Below, piece by piece: positions 27,020 to 34,903 of a DNA stretch of 64,000 nt. A program made the translations under genes and the position numbers. Positions within the stretch are counted from its first letter, which is position 1, and the number at the start of each line of letters is the position of its first letter. The stretch covers positions 62,001 to 126,000 of the forward strand of contig NZ_JBBEWC010000012.1 of NCBI RefSeq assembly GCF_037860775.1, read 5' to 3'. Origin of the DNA: Emticicia soli (lineage in GTDB: Bacteria > Bacteroidota > Bacteroidia > Cytophagales > Spirosomataceae). The notes below the pieces were generated by a model, which was not told the origin of the DNA, made no database searches, and saw only the letters and a list, made by a program, of their open reading frames with translations.

Positions 27020-27853
27020 CTATTTAATAAACCCAATAGCCAATACCAACGAACGAGACGAAACCTGTAATTTTGATGGATTACTAGCCGGGCCAATGCC
27101 ATAATCAATGATATTGCCCATTGAGGTCTCGAAACGCCCTTCGATAAAGAAATGCTTGAACTCAAAACCTAGTCCGGCACTCAGGCCCATCGACGGTCGG
27201 CTGAAAAGCTCTTTCTTTAAATCATTATTGGTATACACCTTTACGGCATCTCTTAGCTCATCGTTAAAGCTGACAGGAAACTCAAGCATAGGGCCTGCAA
27301 ATAGGCGGGCTTGGCGGAAACGTATGCCTAGCAACAATGGCACGTTTACGGCCGAATATGTGGTGTTTACACGCTTGAAAAGTCGGCCATCGCTTTGCAG
27401 AATATCAAACTTACCACCTTTGCGGTTGTAGAATATCTCTGGTTGCAGGTAAAAAAAACCACGTGTCATACGCACAAAGAAACCGCCCAGGTAGCCCATT
27501 ACCTGGTCTTTGTTTGATAATATTTGGTCTCTGATGATACGGCCGTTTTCGAGCAGAGGCGTGCCTGATGGGGCAATTCTTACGGAGCTTACTTCTTTGG
27601 TAGTGAGCGAATTTAAGCCGCCACCTGCCCTGATACCCCACTGAAAGCCCACTTCGTTGCGGTTAAACTCCTGCGTATAGCCTGTGGTGTCGGGTTCGGG
27701 CTTTTTCTTGCGTTTTTTCTGTGGTTTTTCGTCGTTAATTACAAATGGTGTAATTTTTACCGAATCTTTGGGAGCAACCACTGTGTCTTTTTGTACTTGT
27801 GCCAATACTGTTGTAGATACTAAACTCAATAGCAATAATAATCGGGATTTCAT
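27020..27853 (-). CDS. Outer-membrane beta-barrel protein, porin-like
   Basis: A 277-residue exported protein. I start it at the ATG at 27853 because it gives a clean signal peptide, SRLLLLLSLVSTTVLAQ; the longer frame adds an unlikely 25 residues. After a charged linker rich in K, P and E (about residues 30-65) comes an outer membrane beta-barrel domain with alternating strands, starting GFQWGIRAGGGLNSL and ending in a terminal strand LVLAIGFIK. It matches the PorT/OMP_b-brl_2 style of Bacteroidota. Role unknown. Confidence 0.75.
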   Translation of the reverse strand: MKSRLLLLLSLVSTTVLAQVQKDTVVAPKDSVKITPFVINDEKPQKKRKKKPEPDTTGYTQEFNRNEVGFQWGIRAGGGLNSLTTKEVSSVRIAPSGTPLLENGRIIRDQILSNKDQVMGYLGGFFVRMTRGFFYLQPEIFYNRKGGKFDILQSDGRLFKRVNTTYSAVNVPLLLGIRFRQARLFAGPMLEFPVSFNDELRDAVKVYTNNDLKKELFSRPSMGLSAGLGFEFKHFFIEGRFETSMGNIIDYGIGPASNPSKLQVSSRSLVLAIGFIK

Positions 27854-27942
27854 AAATGATGAATGAGTAGTGATAATAAAACAAGTGTATAGACAAGCCA
27901 TACTTATGCCATATAGAGCAAAAATCAAGCCATAAGGTGGGT

Positions 27943-28368
27943 TTATTTACCGCCTATAATAGCCACCGTAAGCCTTACTACACATACCAGTTTTTGTGCT
28001 TCGTTGTTGATTTTAATGTCCCAGATATGGGTAGTGCGGCCAATGTGTAATGGGGTGGCTTTGGCGTAAACCCACTGCCCGCTACTAACCGAGCGAATAT
28101 GGTTTGCGTTTATTTCGAGCCCTACGGCTTGTTGTTTAGAGGGGTCGTCGAGGCATAGAAATGAGGCAATACTGCCCAGAGTTTCGGCCAATGCTACTGA
28201 GGCACCACCGTGCAAAATACCAAAAGGCTGCGTAGTGCGGTGGTCGACAGGCATTCGGGCTGTAACGTAGTCTTCTCCGATTTCTACAAATTCAATACCG
28301 AGGTGGTCGCTCATCGAATTTGCGCCAAAAGATTTGAAATTTTCAAGATCAAGGTGCTTTTTAAACAT
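27943..28368 (-). CDS. Hotdog-fold thioesterase, PaaI type
   Basis: A 141-residue cytoplasmic acyl-CoA thioesterase. The family motif is seen as TTQPFGILHGGASVALAETLGS near residues 45-65, with the HGG loop and the catalytic acidic residue on the following helix, and it ends VCVVRLTVAI as in PaaI/MenI-like enzymes. Substrate could be an aromatic acyl-CoA or 1,4-dihydroxynaphthoyl-CoA; the sequence alone does not decide. It is divergent from the phosphatase gene and 89 bp upstream of the outer-membrane protein gene on the same strand. Confidence 0.85.
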   Translation of the reverse strand: MFKKHLDLENFKSFGANSMSDHLGIEFVEIGEDYVTARMPVDHRTTQPFGILHGGASVALAETLGSIASFLCLDDPSKQQAVGLEINANHIRSVSSGQWVYAKATPLHIGRTTHIWDIKINNEAQKLVCVVRLTVAIIGGK

Positions 28369-28534
28369 AATGTTAAATTTTTAGAAGTTGTCGATTCTTT
28401 AAAAAATCCCGAAAAAGTGCAACTTTTAAGCCGAAATTTTCGTAAATTTGTAAGTATCCCATTATTGAAAGCTAAAACTAAGTTTTGTTTTAGATAATTC
28501 AATATTTTATTTGATTAATCTAAAAATTACCAAT

Positions 28535-29170
28535 TTGTCAACGAAAACAATTTATTTGATTCGCCATGGGGAAACAGAATTTAACCGCATGGGAATTGTA
28601 CAAGGAAGTGGCGTAGATTCAGACCTCAACGAATTGGGCCTTTCGCAAGCACGTGCTTTTTTTGAAGCCTACCAGGATGTGCCTTTCCACAAGATTTATA
28701 CCTCAAAACTCCGCCGTACGGTTCAGAGTGTGCAGCACTTCATCGACCTTGGTATTGCGTATGAAAGCTTTGAAGGGCTGAACGAAATATGCTGGGGAGA
28801 GAAAGAAGGCAAAGCACCAAATTACCAGGAAGATGAGTTTTATCTGGATGTGCTGGCAAGGTGGAGACAAGGTGAAACCAATATTCCGGCAGCAAAAGGC
28901 GGCGAAAGCCCCGACGAAGTAGCAGCCAGACAAAAAATTGCTTTTGAGCAGATATTATCTCGTCCGGAAGAAGAAACAATACTTGTAGCAATGCACGGGC
29001 GTGCTATCAGAATTTTGCTCCCGCACTTGCTAGGTTTGCCACTTTCAACAATGGACGACTTTGAGCATACCAATCTTTGCTTATACAAACTTACGTATTC
29101 TTATGATACTAAGGCGTTTACATTAGAACTAAGAAATGATGTAGCGCACCTGATGGTTTTGGCTGAATAG
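28535..29170 (+). CDS. Histidine phosphatase family protein (phosphoglycerate-mutase-like)
   Basis: A 211-residue phosphatase with the catalytic phosphohistidine motif LIRHGETEF (H11), a second arginine in YTSKLRRTVQS, an acidic segment LNEICWGEKEG, and the second histidine in VAMHGRAIRILL. Likely a cytoplasmic phosphomonoesterase; the true substrate is unknown. The frame has no ATG near its start. I use the TTG at 28535 since it gives the usual short N terminus; a TTG at 28511 would add eight residues. Confidence 0.85.
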   Translation: MSTKTIYLIRHGETEFNRMGIVQGSGVDSDLNELGLSQARAFFEAYQDVPFHKIYTSKLRRTVQSVQHFIDLGIAYESFEGLNEICWGEKEGKAPNYQEDEFYLDVLARWRQGETNIPAAKGGESPDEVAARQKIAFEQILSRPEEETILVAMHGRAIRILLPHLLGLPLSTMDDFEHTNLCLYKLTYSYDTKAFTLELRNDVAHLMVLAE

Positions 29171-29399
29171 GCAATCTTCCGCTTATAGAAGCATATTTCC
29201 ATTGATGTATAAAAAACTTATCTGGTAACTTTTTGCTTTATTTTTATCAACCAGTATGTTTTAAGTGTTATAATTCTGTCTGCAAAGTTTATATTGCAGC
29301 CTGAATTATCGGCTGGGCATACAAAATTTGAAAAAGCTATTCGGTTTTTAAAATACTGTAGAGTACAGCATTTTTCTTTAAAACAGAGCTAGATTTCTG

Positions 29400-30491
29400 A
29401 TGAATAAAAATAAATTATACTGGTTGTTTCAGATAGGGGGGTGGTCGTTGTATAACTGTAATGAGGTTTTTCAGTACAGTCTGCAATATGGCTTCGATAA
29501 TTCTATGATTTCGAATGCCATCGCCAACATTGTTCTTTCTATTCTTCTCACGCACCTTTTCCGTATTATAGCTAAGAAATGGGTTAGGCTTCAACTGTCG
29601 GAGCTGGCACTGCGGGTAGGGCTTGGTGTATTTGTAATAACCATGATTCTGGTGGCCCTTAACCTGCCGCTCGATGCCAAATATGTAGGCGAGCTACTGC
29701 ACGAAAAACCAATTCTGGTAATTGAATACTTTATCAATCTGGCTAAGCCTGTGCTGGTTTGGGCCTTGATATACATGTTTTATAATTATTCGGAAGAAAG
29801 ACGCCAGCGAGAAGTAGAAGAAATAAAACTGAAATCGTCGATAAAAGAGACCGAGGCCAAAGTATTAAGGGCGCAAATGAACCCGCACTTTATGTTCAAT
29901 GCCCTGAATAGTATCAGAGCTTTGGTGCTCGAAGACCCCTCACGTGCCCAGCAGGGTATCACACAGCTATCAAATATCCTCAGAAGCTCGCTACTGGCCG
30001 ACCGCCGCAAAACTGTTGCCCTGAAAGAAGAACTCCGCACGGTAGAAGATTACCTGGCGCTAGAAAAAGTACGCTACGAAGAGCGTCTGCAAATGAAGTG
30101 GGACATTGCCCCCGAAACCCAGAATATACAAGTACCACCTATGATGTTGCAGACATTGGTAGAAAATGCCATTAAACACGGGGTACAAAAGGCACTCAAC
30201 TGGGGCTTTGTAGATATTAGCACGAGTATTGCAGATAATAAACTTTATATAAAAATACGGAATACGGGCCAACTGCAAGGAACTGAGTCAAAATCTGAAT
30301 CAGGTGGTTTTGGTTTGAAAAATACCACACAACGCTTAGATTTGTTGTATGGGAGCGAGGCTTCGTTTAAAATCTATCAGGAAGATAGCCTGACGGTTTG
30401 TGCCGAAATCATGATTCCATTGAGCAGTAACGAAGTGAAAACCGTAAGCACCGAAACCAAAAGCACTACGCCTGCCGTAACTGCTAGCTAA
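29400..30491 (+). CDS. LytS/YehU-type sensor histidine kinase
   Basis: A 363-residue membrane histidine kinase. Residues 1-135 contain four hydrophobic helices. A coiled-coil linker (EERRQREVEEIKLK) leads to the His_kinase domain with phospho-acceptor H163 in QMNPHFMFNALNSI, the N box LVENAIKHG and a glycine box GGFGLKNTTQRL. A threonine/serine-rich tail follows. It pairs with the LytTR response regulator whose gene begins 53 bp downstream. The signal is unknown. Confidence 0.92.
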   Translation: MNKNKLYWLFQIGGWSLYNCNEVFQYSLQYGFDNSMISNAIANIVLSILLTHLFRIIAKKWVRLQLSELALRVGLGVFVITMILVALNLPLDAKYVGELLHEKPILVIEYFINLAKPVLVWALIYMFYNYSEERRQREVEEIKLKSSIKETEAKVLRAQMNPHFMFNALNSIRALVLEDPSRAQQGITQLSNILRSSLLADRRKTVALKEELRTVEDYLALEKVRYEERLQMKWDIAPETQNIQVPPMMLQTLVENAIKHGVQKALNWGFVDISTSIADNKLYIKIRNTGQLQGTESKSESGGFGLKNTTQRLDLLYGSEASFKIYQEDSLTVCAEIMIPLSSNEVKTVSTETKSTTPAVTAS

Positions 30492-30544
30492 TTTTATTCA
30501 CCAATTAAATACTCATCGCACCGGCGAACCGGTCAAACTTTACG

Positions 30545-31285
30545 ATGAAAGCACTTATTATAGATGATGAACGTTTGGCGCGTAATGAATTGCGCCGTTT
30601 GTTAGAAAATTTTCCGAAGATTAATATAGTAGGGGAGGCCGCCAATGCCGAAGAAGCCCTCAACCTGATAGATGAATTGCAACCCGATTTGCTGTTTCTG
30701 GATATTCAGATGCCGGGTAAAAACGGTTTTGAATTGCTTGAAGCCATTGAAGGCAAAGTGCCTGAGGTGATTTTCACGACGGCTTATGACGAATATGCCC
30801 TGAAAGCCTTTGAATTCAATGCGCTGGATTACCTCTTGAAACCTATTGATACGCAACGCCTGGCCGAGGCGATTCAAAGGGTTGAAGAAGAGCAATTGCA
30901 CGAAATAGAGCGCAAAGAGGGTATTAAACTACTAGGCGAAAGCGACCAGGTATTTGTGAAAGATGGCGAGAAGTGCTGGTTTGTGAAACTAGGTAAAGTT
31001 CGTTTGTTCGAATCGATGGGGAATTATGTGCGCCTGCATTTCGACGACCAGAAACCTATGATTCTGAAATCGTTGAACAGCCTTGAAGAGCGCCTTGACC
31101 CTAAGATTTATTTCAGAGCCAACCGCAAGCACATTATTAATCTGGCCTGGATTGATAAAATTGAGCCTTGGTTCTCGGGTGGTTTGTTGGTTACTTTAAA
31201 GTATGCCGAAAAAACAGGCAACCCCGAAAAAATAGAAATCTCTCGCCGCCAGGCTATTAAATTTAAGGATTTAATGAGTTTGTAG
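30545..31285 (+). CDS. LytTR-type response regulator
   Basis: A 246-residue two-component regulator. The receiver domain (residues 1-120) has the acidic pair DD at 7-8, phospho-acceptor D53 in LLFLDIQMPG, T in TTAYDEYA and K in YLLKPI. The LytTR DNA-binding domain (about 140-245) includes LGKVRLFESMGNYVRLHF and YFRANRKHIINLAWI. It is phosphorylated by the kinase encoded just upstream. A core-type palindrome after the stop probably ends the transcript. Confidence 0.93.
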   Translation: MKALIIDDERLARNELRRLLENFPKINIVGEAANAEEALNLIDELQPDLLFLDIQMPGKNGFELLEAIEGKVPEVIFTTAYDEYALKAFEFNALDYLLKPIDTQRLAEAIQRVEEEQLHEIERKEGIKLLGESDQVFVKDGEKCWFVKLGKVRLFESMGNYVRLHFDDQKPMILKSLNSLEERLDPKIYFRANRKHIINLAWIDKIEPWFSGGLLVTLKYAEKTGNPEKIEISRRQAIKFKDLMSL

Positions 31286-31292
31286 GATACCC

Positions 31293-31381
31293 AGACCCCA
31301 CACCCCAACCCCTCTCCCCAACAATAGGGAGAGGGGCTTTTTTGTCCCCTCCCCACAGTTGGGGAGGGTTAGGGTGGGGTT
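31293..31381. repeat. GC-rich double-hairpin element, core copy C
   Basis: About 89 bp equal to the central part of the MITE-like copies A and B, without their terminal repeats: two adjacent hairpins (CCCCTCTCCCC with GGGAGAGGGG, and CCCCTCCCC with GGGGAGGG) framed by GACCCCA and GGGTGGGG. It lies between convergent genes, 8 bases after the response-regulator stop, and is well placed to be a bidirectional terminator. Confidence 0.7.
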
Positions 31382-31412
31382 ATTTGAAAAGTTATTTTAG
31401 TAAATCACCCAA

Positions 31413-32819
31413 TCACTTCCCGCCAGTTTTTGATTTTATCCATTTGCTCATGTCTTCGAGCACTAGCGGTGAGAAAGTTTGCTCAATTGTACGATAATCG
31501 GCTGGATTTCCCGTGTCAGATTCCTGAAACATGTGATTCAGGTTTTTATATGTTTTAATGGTAACATCTTTGTTTCCGCCTTGTTTCAATGCTTTTTCGA
31601 TAGTTGAAAGGTTTATATCGGCAGGTACTTGTAAATCTTTATCACCATTTACAGCCAACACAGGGCATTTTACTTTAGCAAGGCTTGTGGCAGGGTCGTA
31701 TTGTAAAAATACTTTCATCCAAGGCCACGGGTTCATTAATTCTTTTGCTTTTGCAGAGGCATAGGCTTCATCCGAAATATCTTTTGGTTTTTCGTCCGGG
31801 TGGGTTTTTAAACGATTGGCAAAGTACTCAGTCAATCCTGTTTTTATCTTCTCGTCATCATCGTTTTCGGCTATAATCTTAAAGGTAGCTTCGCTTAGTT
31901 CTTTGGTTGTTGCAATGTCTGTTTCCGAAACTCCGGTAACTCGGCTGATTAGCTCTTGCTGAATCGGTAGTAGTTTCTGGCCACTTATGCCAGTTCCGGC
32001 CAACATTACAATAAATGCTACATCTTTGTTTCGGGCTGCTACTATAGGGGCAATAAGTCCGCCTTCGCTATGGCCAATTAAGCCAATTTGTTTGATTTCT
32101 TTGCGGGTTTTTAAGTATGCTACGGCGCTTTCTACATCGCTGGCAAAGTCGAATGAAGTAGCAGTTCTAAAATTTCCTTTCGATTGTCCTACGCCTCTAT
32201 CATCACATCTCAGCACAGCAATTCCATTACGTGTCAGGTAGTCTGAAATCACTAAGAAAGACTTGTGGTTAAACAAATCTACGTCACGGTTTTGTGGCCC
32301 ACTTCCCGAAATAAGGATAGCCACCGGAAACACACCCTCTTTTTGTGGCAAGGTAAGCGTACCAGCCAATGTGATATTGGCAGTTGGGTTGCTAAACGTA
32401 ACATCTTCAGAATAATAAGGGAAAGGCTTTTGTGGCTCTTGCGGACGTTTTGGCACCTCAATCACTACATCACCTTTTACTAATTCTAAAGGGAAATCTT
32501 TCTGATTTTGTGTAAATGTGCCTACAATTTTATCATCTTTTAAAGTTCCTGTGTATTCAATTCTACCTGCCGGAACTTCAAATTTTAGTATGCCATCATT
32601 AAAAGTTGTCTTATTTACCGGAATCCCCTTTGCGCCTTGGTCGGGGCTATCAAGGGTCGATTTATAGCCGTTTTCGGTTTGACTAATGTTTATTACTATA
32701 CGCAATTGCATTTTGTCAGTAATTTTCAGTGCTCCGTTCCAAGAGCCAACAATGTCTTGAGCGCAAACAAGCACCGACGAAAAAATAATGGTGAGGATAG
32801 TGATTAATAGCTTTTTCAT
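31413..32819 (-). CDS. Exported alpha/beta-fold hydrolase
   Basis: A 468-residue protein with signal peptide KKLLITILTIIFSSVLVCAQ. Residues 22-125 form a strand-rich N-terminal domain beginning DIVGSWNGAL. The catalytic domain follows, with the oxyanion segment LISGSGPQNRD, the nucleophile elbow GHSEGG (S251), an aspartate in AVNGDKDLQVP, and the histidine in NLNHMFQ. It probably hydrolyses an ester in the periplasm; substrate unknown. It overlaps by 4 bases the membrane-protein gene upstream and is the last gene of a PadR-controlled operon. Confidence 0.88.
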   Translation of the reverse strand: MKKLLITILTIIFSSVLVCAQDIVGSWNGALKITDKMQLRIVINISQTENGYKSTLDSPDQGAKGIPVNKTTFNDGILKFEVPAGRIEYTGTLKDDKIVGTFTQNQKDFPLELVKGDVVIEVPKRPQEPQKPFPYYSEDVTFSNPTANITLAGTLTLPQKEGVFPVAILISGSGPQNRDVDLFNHKSFLVISDYLTRNGIAVLRCDDRGVGQSKGNFRTATSFDFASDVESAVAYLKTRKEIKQIGLIGHSEGGLIAPIVAARNKDVAFIVMLAGTGISGQKLLPIQQELISRVTGVSETDIATTKELSEATFKIIAENDDDEKIKTGLTEYFANRLKTHPDEKPKDISDEAYASAKAKELMNPWPWMKVFLQYDPATSLAKVKCPVLAVNGDKDLQVPADINLSTIEKALKQGGNKDVTIKTYKNLNHMFQESDTGNPADYRTIEQTFSPLVLEDMSKWIKSKTGGK

Positions 32820-33394
32820 GATTTTTTGCTTTTTACAAGTTTCAATAAAAATATGATGAGTAAGTACAATAAGATGCCTAGAACGATTACAACAGGAATA
32901 AAGAAATTACCTAACACTTCGTTGACACCTGCTTGTGGTAATACCTGGCCAAATACAAAATGGCCTTTGCCAACCCAAAGCCCTGTTTTTACAGGATTGA
33001 GGATTTCCATGATAATTACTACCGGAAAACACAGCAAGGTAAGTGTCATTATAAAGAGAATGATATAGGCGATTCCGTTGCGGAGGTTGAGCGAAAGGGC
33101 TTGTATAAGGTGTTTCAGATTGAAAGTCCTGACGGCCTGATTGATTTTTTTTGAAGCCACAACCTCTTTCAGCGTTACTTCGGGTGCGCCTAGTCTTTCT
33201 ATTATATTTAGCAGAGCCGTGAGTTCTTCTTCGTGCTGATGGTTGTTTACATATTCATATATATAGCTGTTTACTTCCATCAGGCATTCTTGCTGGTCTG
33301 AGTCTGACAAAATTTTTATGACTCTCTTGCAACGGTTCATGTAATCGTTGTAAACACGTTGGCTTGCCTGATTTTTAAATTCGATGGGTTTCAT
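32816..33394 (-). CDS. DUF1700-like membrane protein
   Basis: A 192-residue protein. About residues 1-95 are soluble and helical (NRCKRVIKILSDSDQQECLMEVNSYIYEYV), with the LINIIERLG and AP segment seen in DUF1700/HAAS-type domains. Two hydrophobic helices follow at about 105-132 and 160-186. Such proteins usually sit beside a PadR regulator and are thought to act with it in sensing; here the gene overlaps the PadR stop by 4 bases and the hydrolase start by 4 bases. Confidence 0.75.
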   Translation of the reverse strand: MKPIEFKNQASQRVYNDYMNRCKRVIKILSDSDQQECLMEVNSYIYEYVNNHQHEEELTALLNIIERLGAPEVTLKEVVASKKINQAVRTFNLKHLIQALSLNLRNGIAYIILFIMTLTLLCFPVVIIMEILNPVKTGLWVGKGHFVFGQVLPQAGVNEVLGNFFIPVVIVLGILLYLLIIFLLKLVKSKKS

Positions 33395-33720
33395 TGGCCT
33401 TTGATTTTTATAATAACTTCTTCAATAGTTTGTTTCATTTCGGCAAGATTAGCCTTGCCTTCGGCAGAGATAAAGTAGTATTTGCGGGGGATACCCGATG
33501 TTTGCTCTACCCATTTGTGCACCAACAGGTTTTCTTTCATAAGGCGCACCAGTAGCGGATATATGGTACTCTCGGTTATGTCAATGCCGAAAGTATCTTT
33601 AAGTGTCTGAATCAGTTCGTAGCCATAGCATTCTTTGGCTTCGAGGGCTTTCAGTACAAAAAATGGTAAGAGTCCTTTCTTTAGTTGGGTGTCCCAGTTT
33701 TTGATAAATTCATTTTTCAT
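33391..33720 (-). CDS. PadR family transcriptional regulator
   Basis: A 109-residue winged-helix regulator, the small PadR subfamily 2. It shows KGLLPFFVLKALEAKECYGYELIQTL, TESTIYPLLVRLMKENLL (recognition helix), and GIPRKYYFISAEGKANL (wing). It probably represses its own operon, which continues with the membrane protein and the hydrolase through 4-base overlaps. No ligand is evident. The region in front (33721-33818) is AT-rich and would hold the promoter. Confidence 0.92.
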   Translation of the reverse strand: MKNEFIKNWDTQLKKGLLPFFVLKALEAKECYGYELIQTLKDTFGIDITESTIYPLLVRLMKENLLVHKWVEQTSGIPRKYYFISAEGKANLAEMKQTIEEVIIKIKGQ

Positions 33721-33818
33721 ATTGCAAATATATCGTATAAGGTAATACTATGCAATACGAGGTATTAAAATATTTTTGTTTAACTACTGCTTTTTGTGTG
33801 CTGTAAGAATTGGAGTGT

Positions 33819-34478
33819 TTAGAATATATAGCCGACTTGTAGCCATGCTAGCCCGTCAAGATGAGCTACATTTGCTCTATCATCGCCGCTTTTTTGCCAG
33901 AGAACCAGACCTATTCCTGGGCCTATATTAATACCTAGTGACATTCTTTTAAAAACAGTTGACTGTATGCCAGCATTACCGCCAACCACTACTGATACAG
34001 ATTGAAAATAGCGGCTTGGAGTAAACCAAGTACCAGCTTCATCTACATCTCTATAAACTATTTTGCCATAGGGAGCTATAAAAAAGTATAAATGATGAAA
34101 TAAAGGAGAAGCATAGAACCGTCGTTCATACATTGCATAGGTAGCTTTTCTGGTATCATCATTAAAGGTTGAAAATTTGTTGTAGCCAATGGTATAATTA
34201 TTGGTTTGTTTAGCAAGTCTTGTTCTTGTTTCTAGTGTAAGTGTCCATTGCTGAAGACTTTTTTCGATAAATACATTGGTTTTAATAATATTACTATAAT
34301 CTTCCGGTATTGCTTGTGCTGATGCTTTTATGAATACAGGACAAAAAAGAATGCTTATAAAGCCACAGAAATTAGCGTAAGCCTTGCGATGAAAAGGTAA
34401 AAGGGCGCAAAAACGGGAAATAATAGCACATTGCTTAAAGAAAGAATAATCTTGTAGTTTTTTCATATCATTAGTCAC
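33819..34478 (-). CDS. Predicted outer-membrane beta-barrel-like protein, unknown function
   Basis: A 219-residue hypothetical protein. A hydrophobic stretch at residues 36-54 (FCGFISILFCPVFIKASAQA) looks like the core and cleavage site of a signal peptide preceded by an unusually long, basic N terminus, so the true start may be an internal codon. The rest has short alternating strands and ends FKRMSLGINIGPGIGLVLW and LQVGYIF, a barrel-like terminal pattern. It stands alone and is divergent from the purF-like gene. Base composition is more AT-rich than its neighbours. Confidence 0.55.
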   Translation of the reverse strand: MTNDMKKLQDYSFFKQCAIISRFCALLPFHRKAYANFCGFISILFCPVFIKASAQAIPEDYSNIIKTNVFIEKSLQQWTLTLETRTRLAKQTNNYTIGYNKFSTFNDDTRKATYAMYERRFYASPLFHHLYFFIAPYGKIVYRDVDEAGTWFTPSRYFQSVSVVVGGNAGIQSTVFKRMSLGINIGPGIGLVLWQKSGDDRANVAHLDGLAWLQVGYIF

Positions 34479-34903
34479 AGTTTAAAGAAATTTATCGCAA
34501 AAAGTAGATAGTATTAAAATTATAAAAAATAATTGTAAAGCACTAAAAAATTGGATTATAAAAAGAAATGCCAAATATTCTTTTAAATGAATGTATCTAC
34601 ACGTATTATTTAATATTTCTAAGAGCCGTTTGATGCAATCTTTTAAAACCTGCATTTGTATTGGTGTATAAGCACAATTTTTGAAAGCTGAATTTATTGC
34701 CGTAAAATTGTGTTATAAAAACCTAAACGGATTATATTCAGCGACAGTTTTTTACGTTAAGGATTTATAAAGGGATTTTCAGAATTTTAAGAATTTGATA
34801 ACCCCCGAAGTAACAAAAGTATTTTTTAAAATATGTAAGAAATTCTTTGTACTGAATACATATTCTTGAGAACTTTGTATAACACAATCTTCAATACTTC
34901 AGA
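34479..34903. other. AT-rich intergenic region between divergent genes
   Basis: This 425-bp stretch holds no convincing gene: the longest ATG frame encodes about 26 residues. Its right end carries the candidate purF-like promoter listed separately. I see no repeat or stable hairpin in the rest. Confidence 0.5.
34846..34877 (+). promoter_or_regulatory. Candidate promoter of the purF-like gene
   Basis: TTTG at 34846-34849 and GAACTTTG at 34870-34877, with a 20-base spacer, resemble the Bacteroidota -33 (TTTG) and -7 (TAnnTTTG) elements; the first two bases of the -7 box deviate. The start codon is 27 bases downstream. Confidence 0.4.

Noticed and set aside
27854..27928. N-terminal extension of the outer-membrane protein
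   Set aside because: The ATG at 27853 gives a proper signal peptide, whereas the extension puts 25 unlikely residues before it.
34591..34671. 26-codon ORF upstream of the purF-like gene
   Set aside because: Too short, no terminator or partner, no resemblance to a leader peptide.
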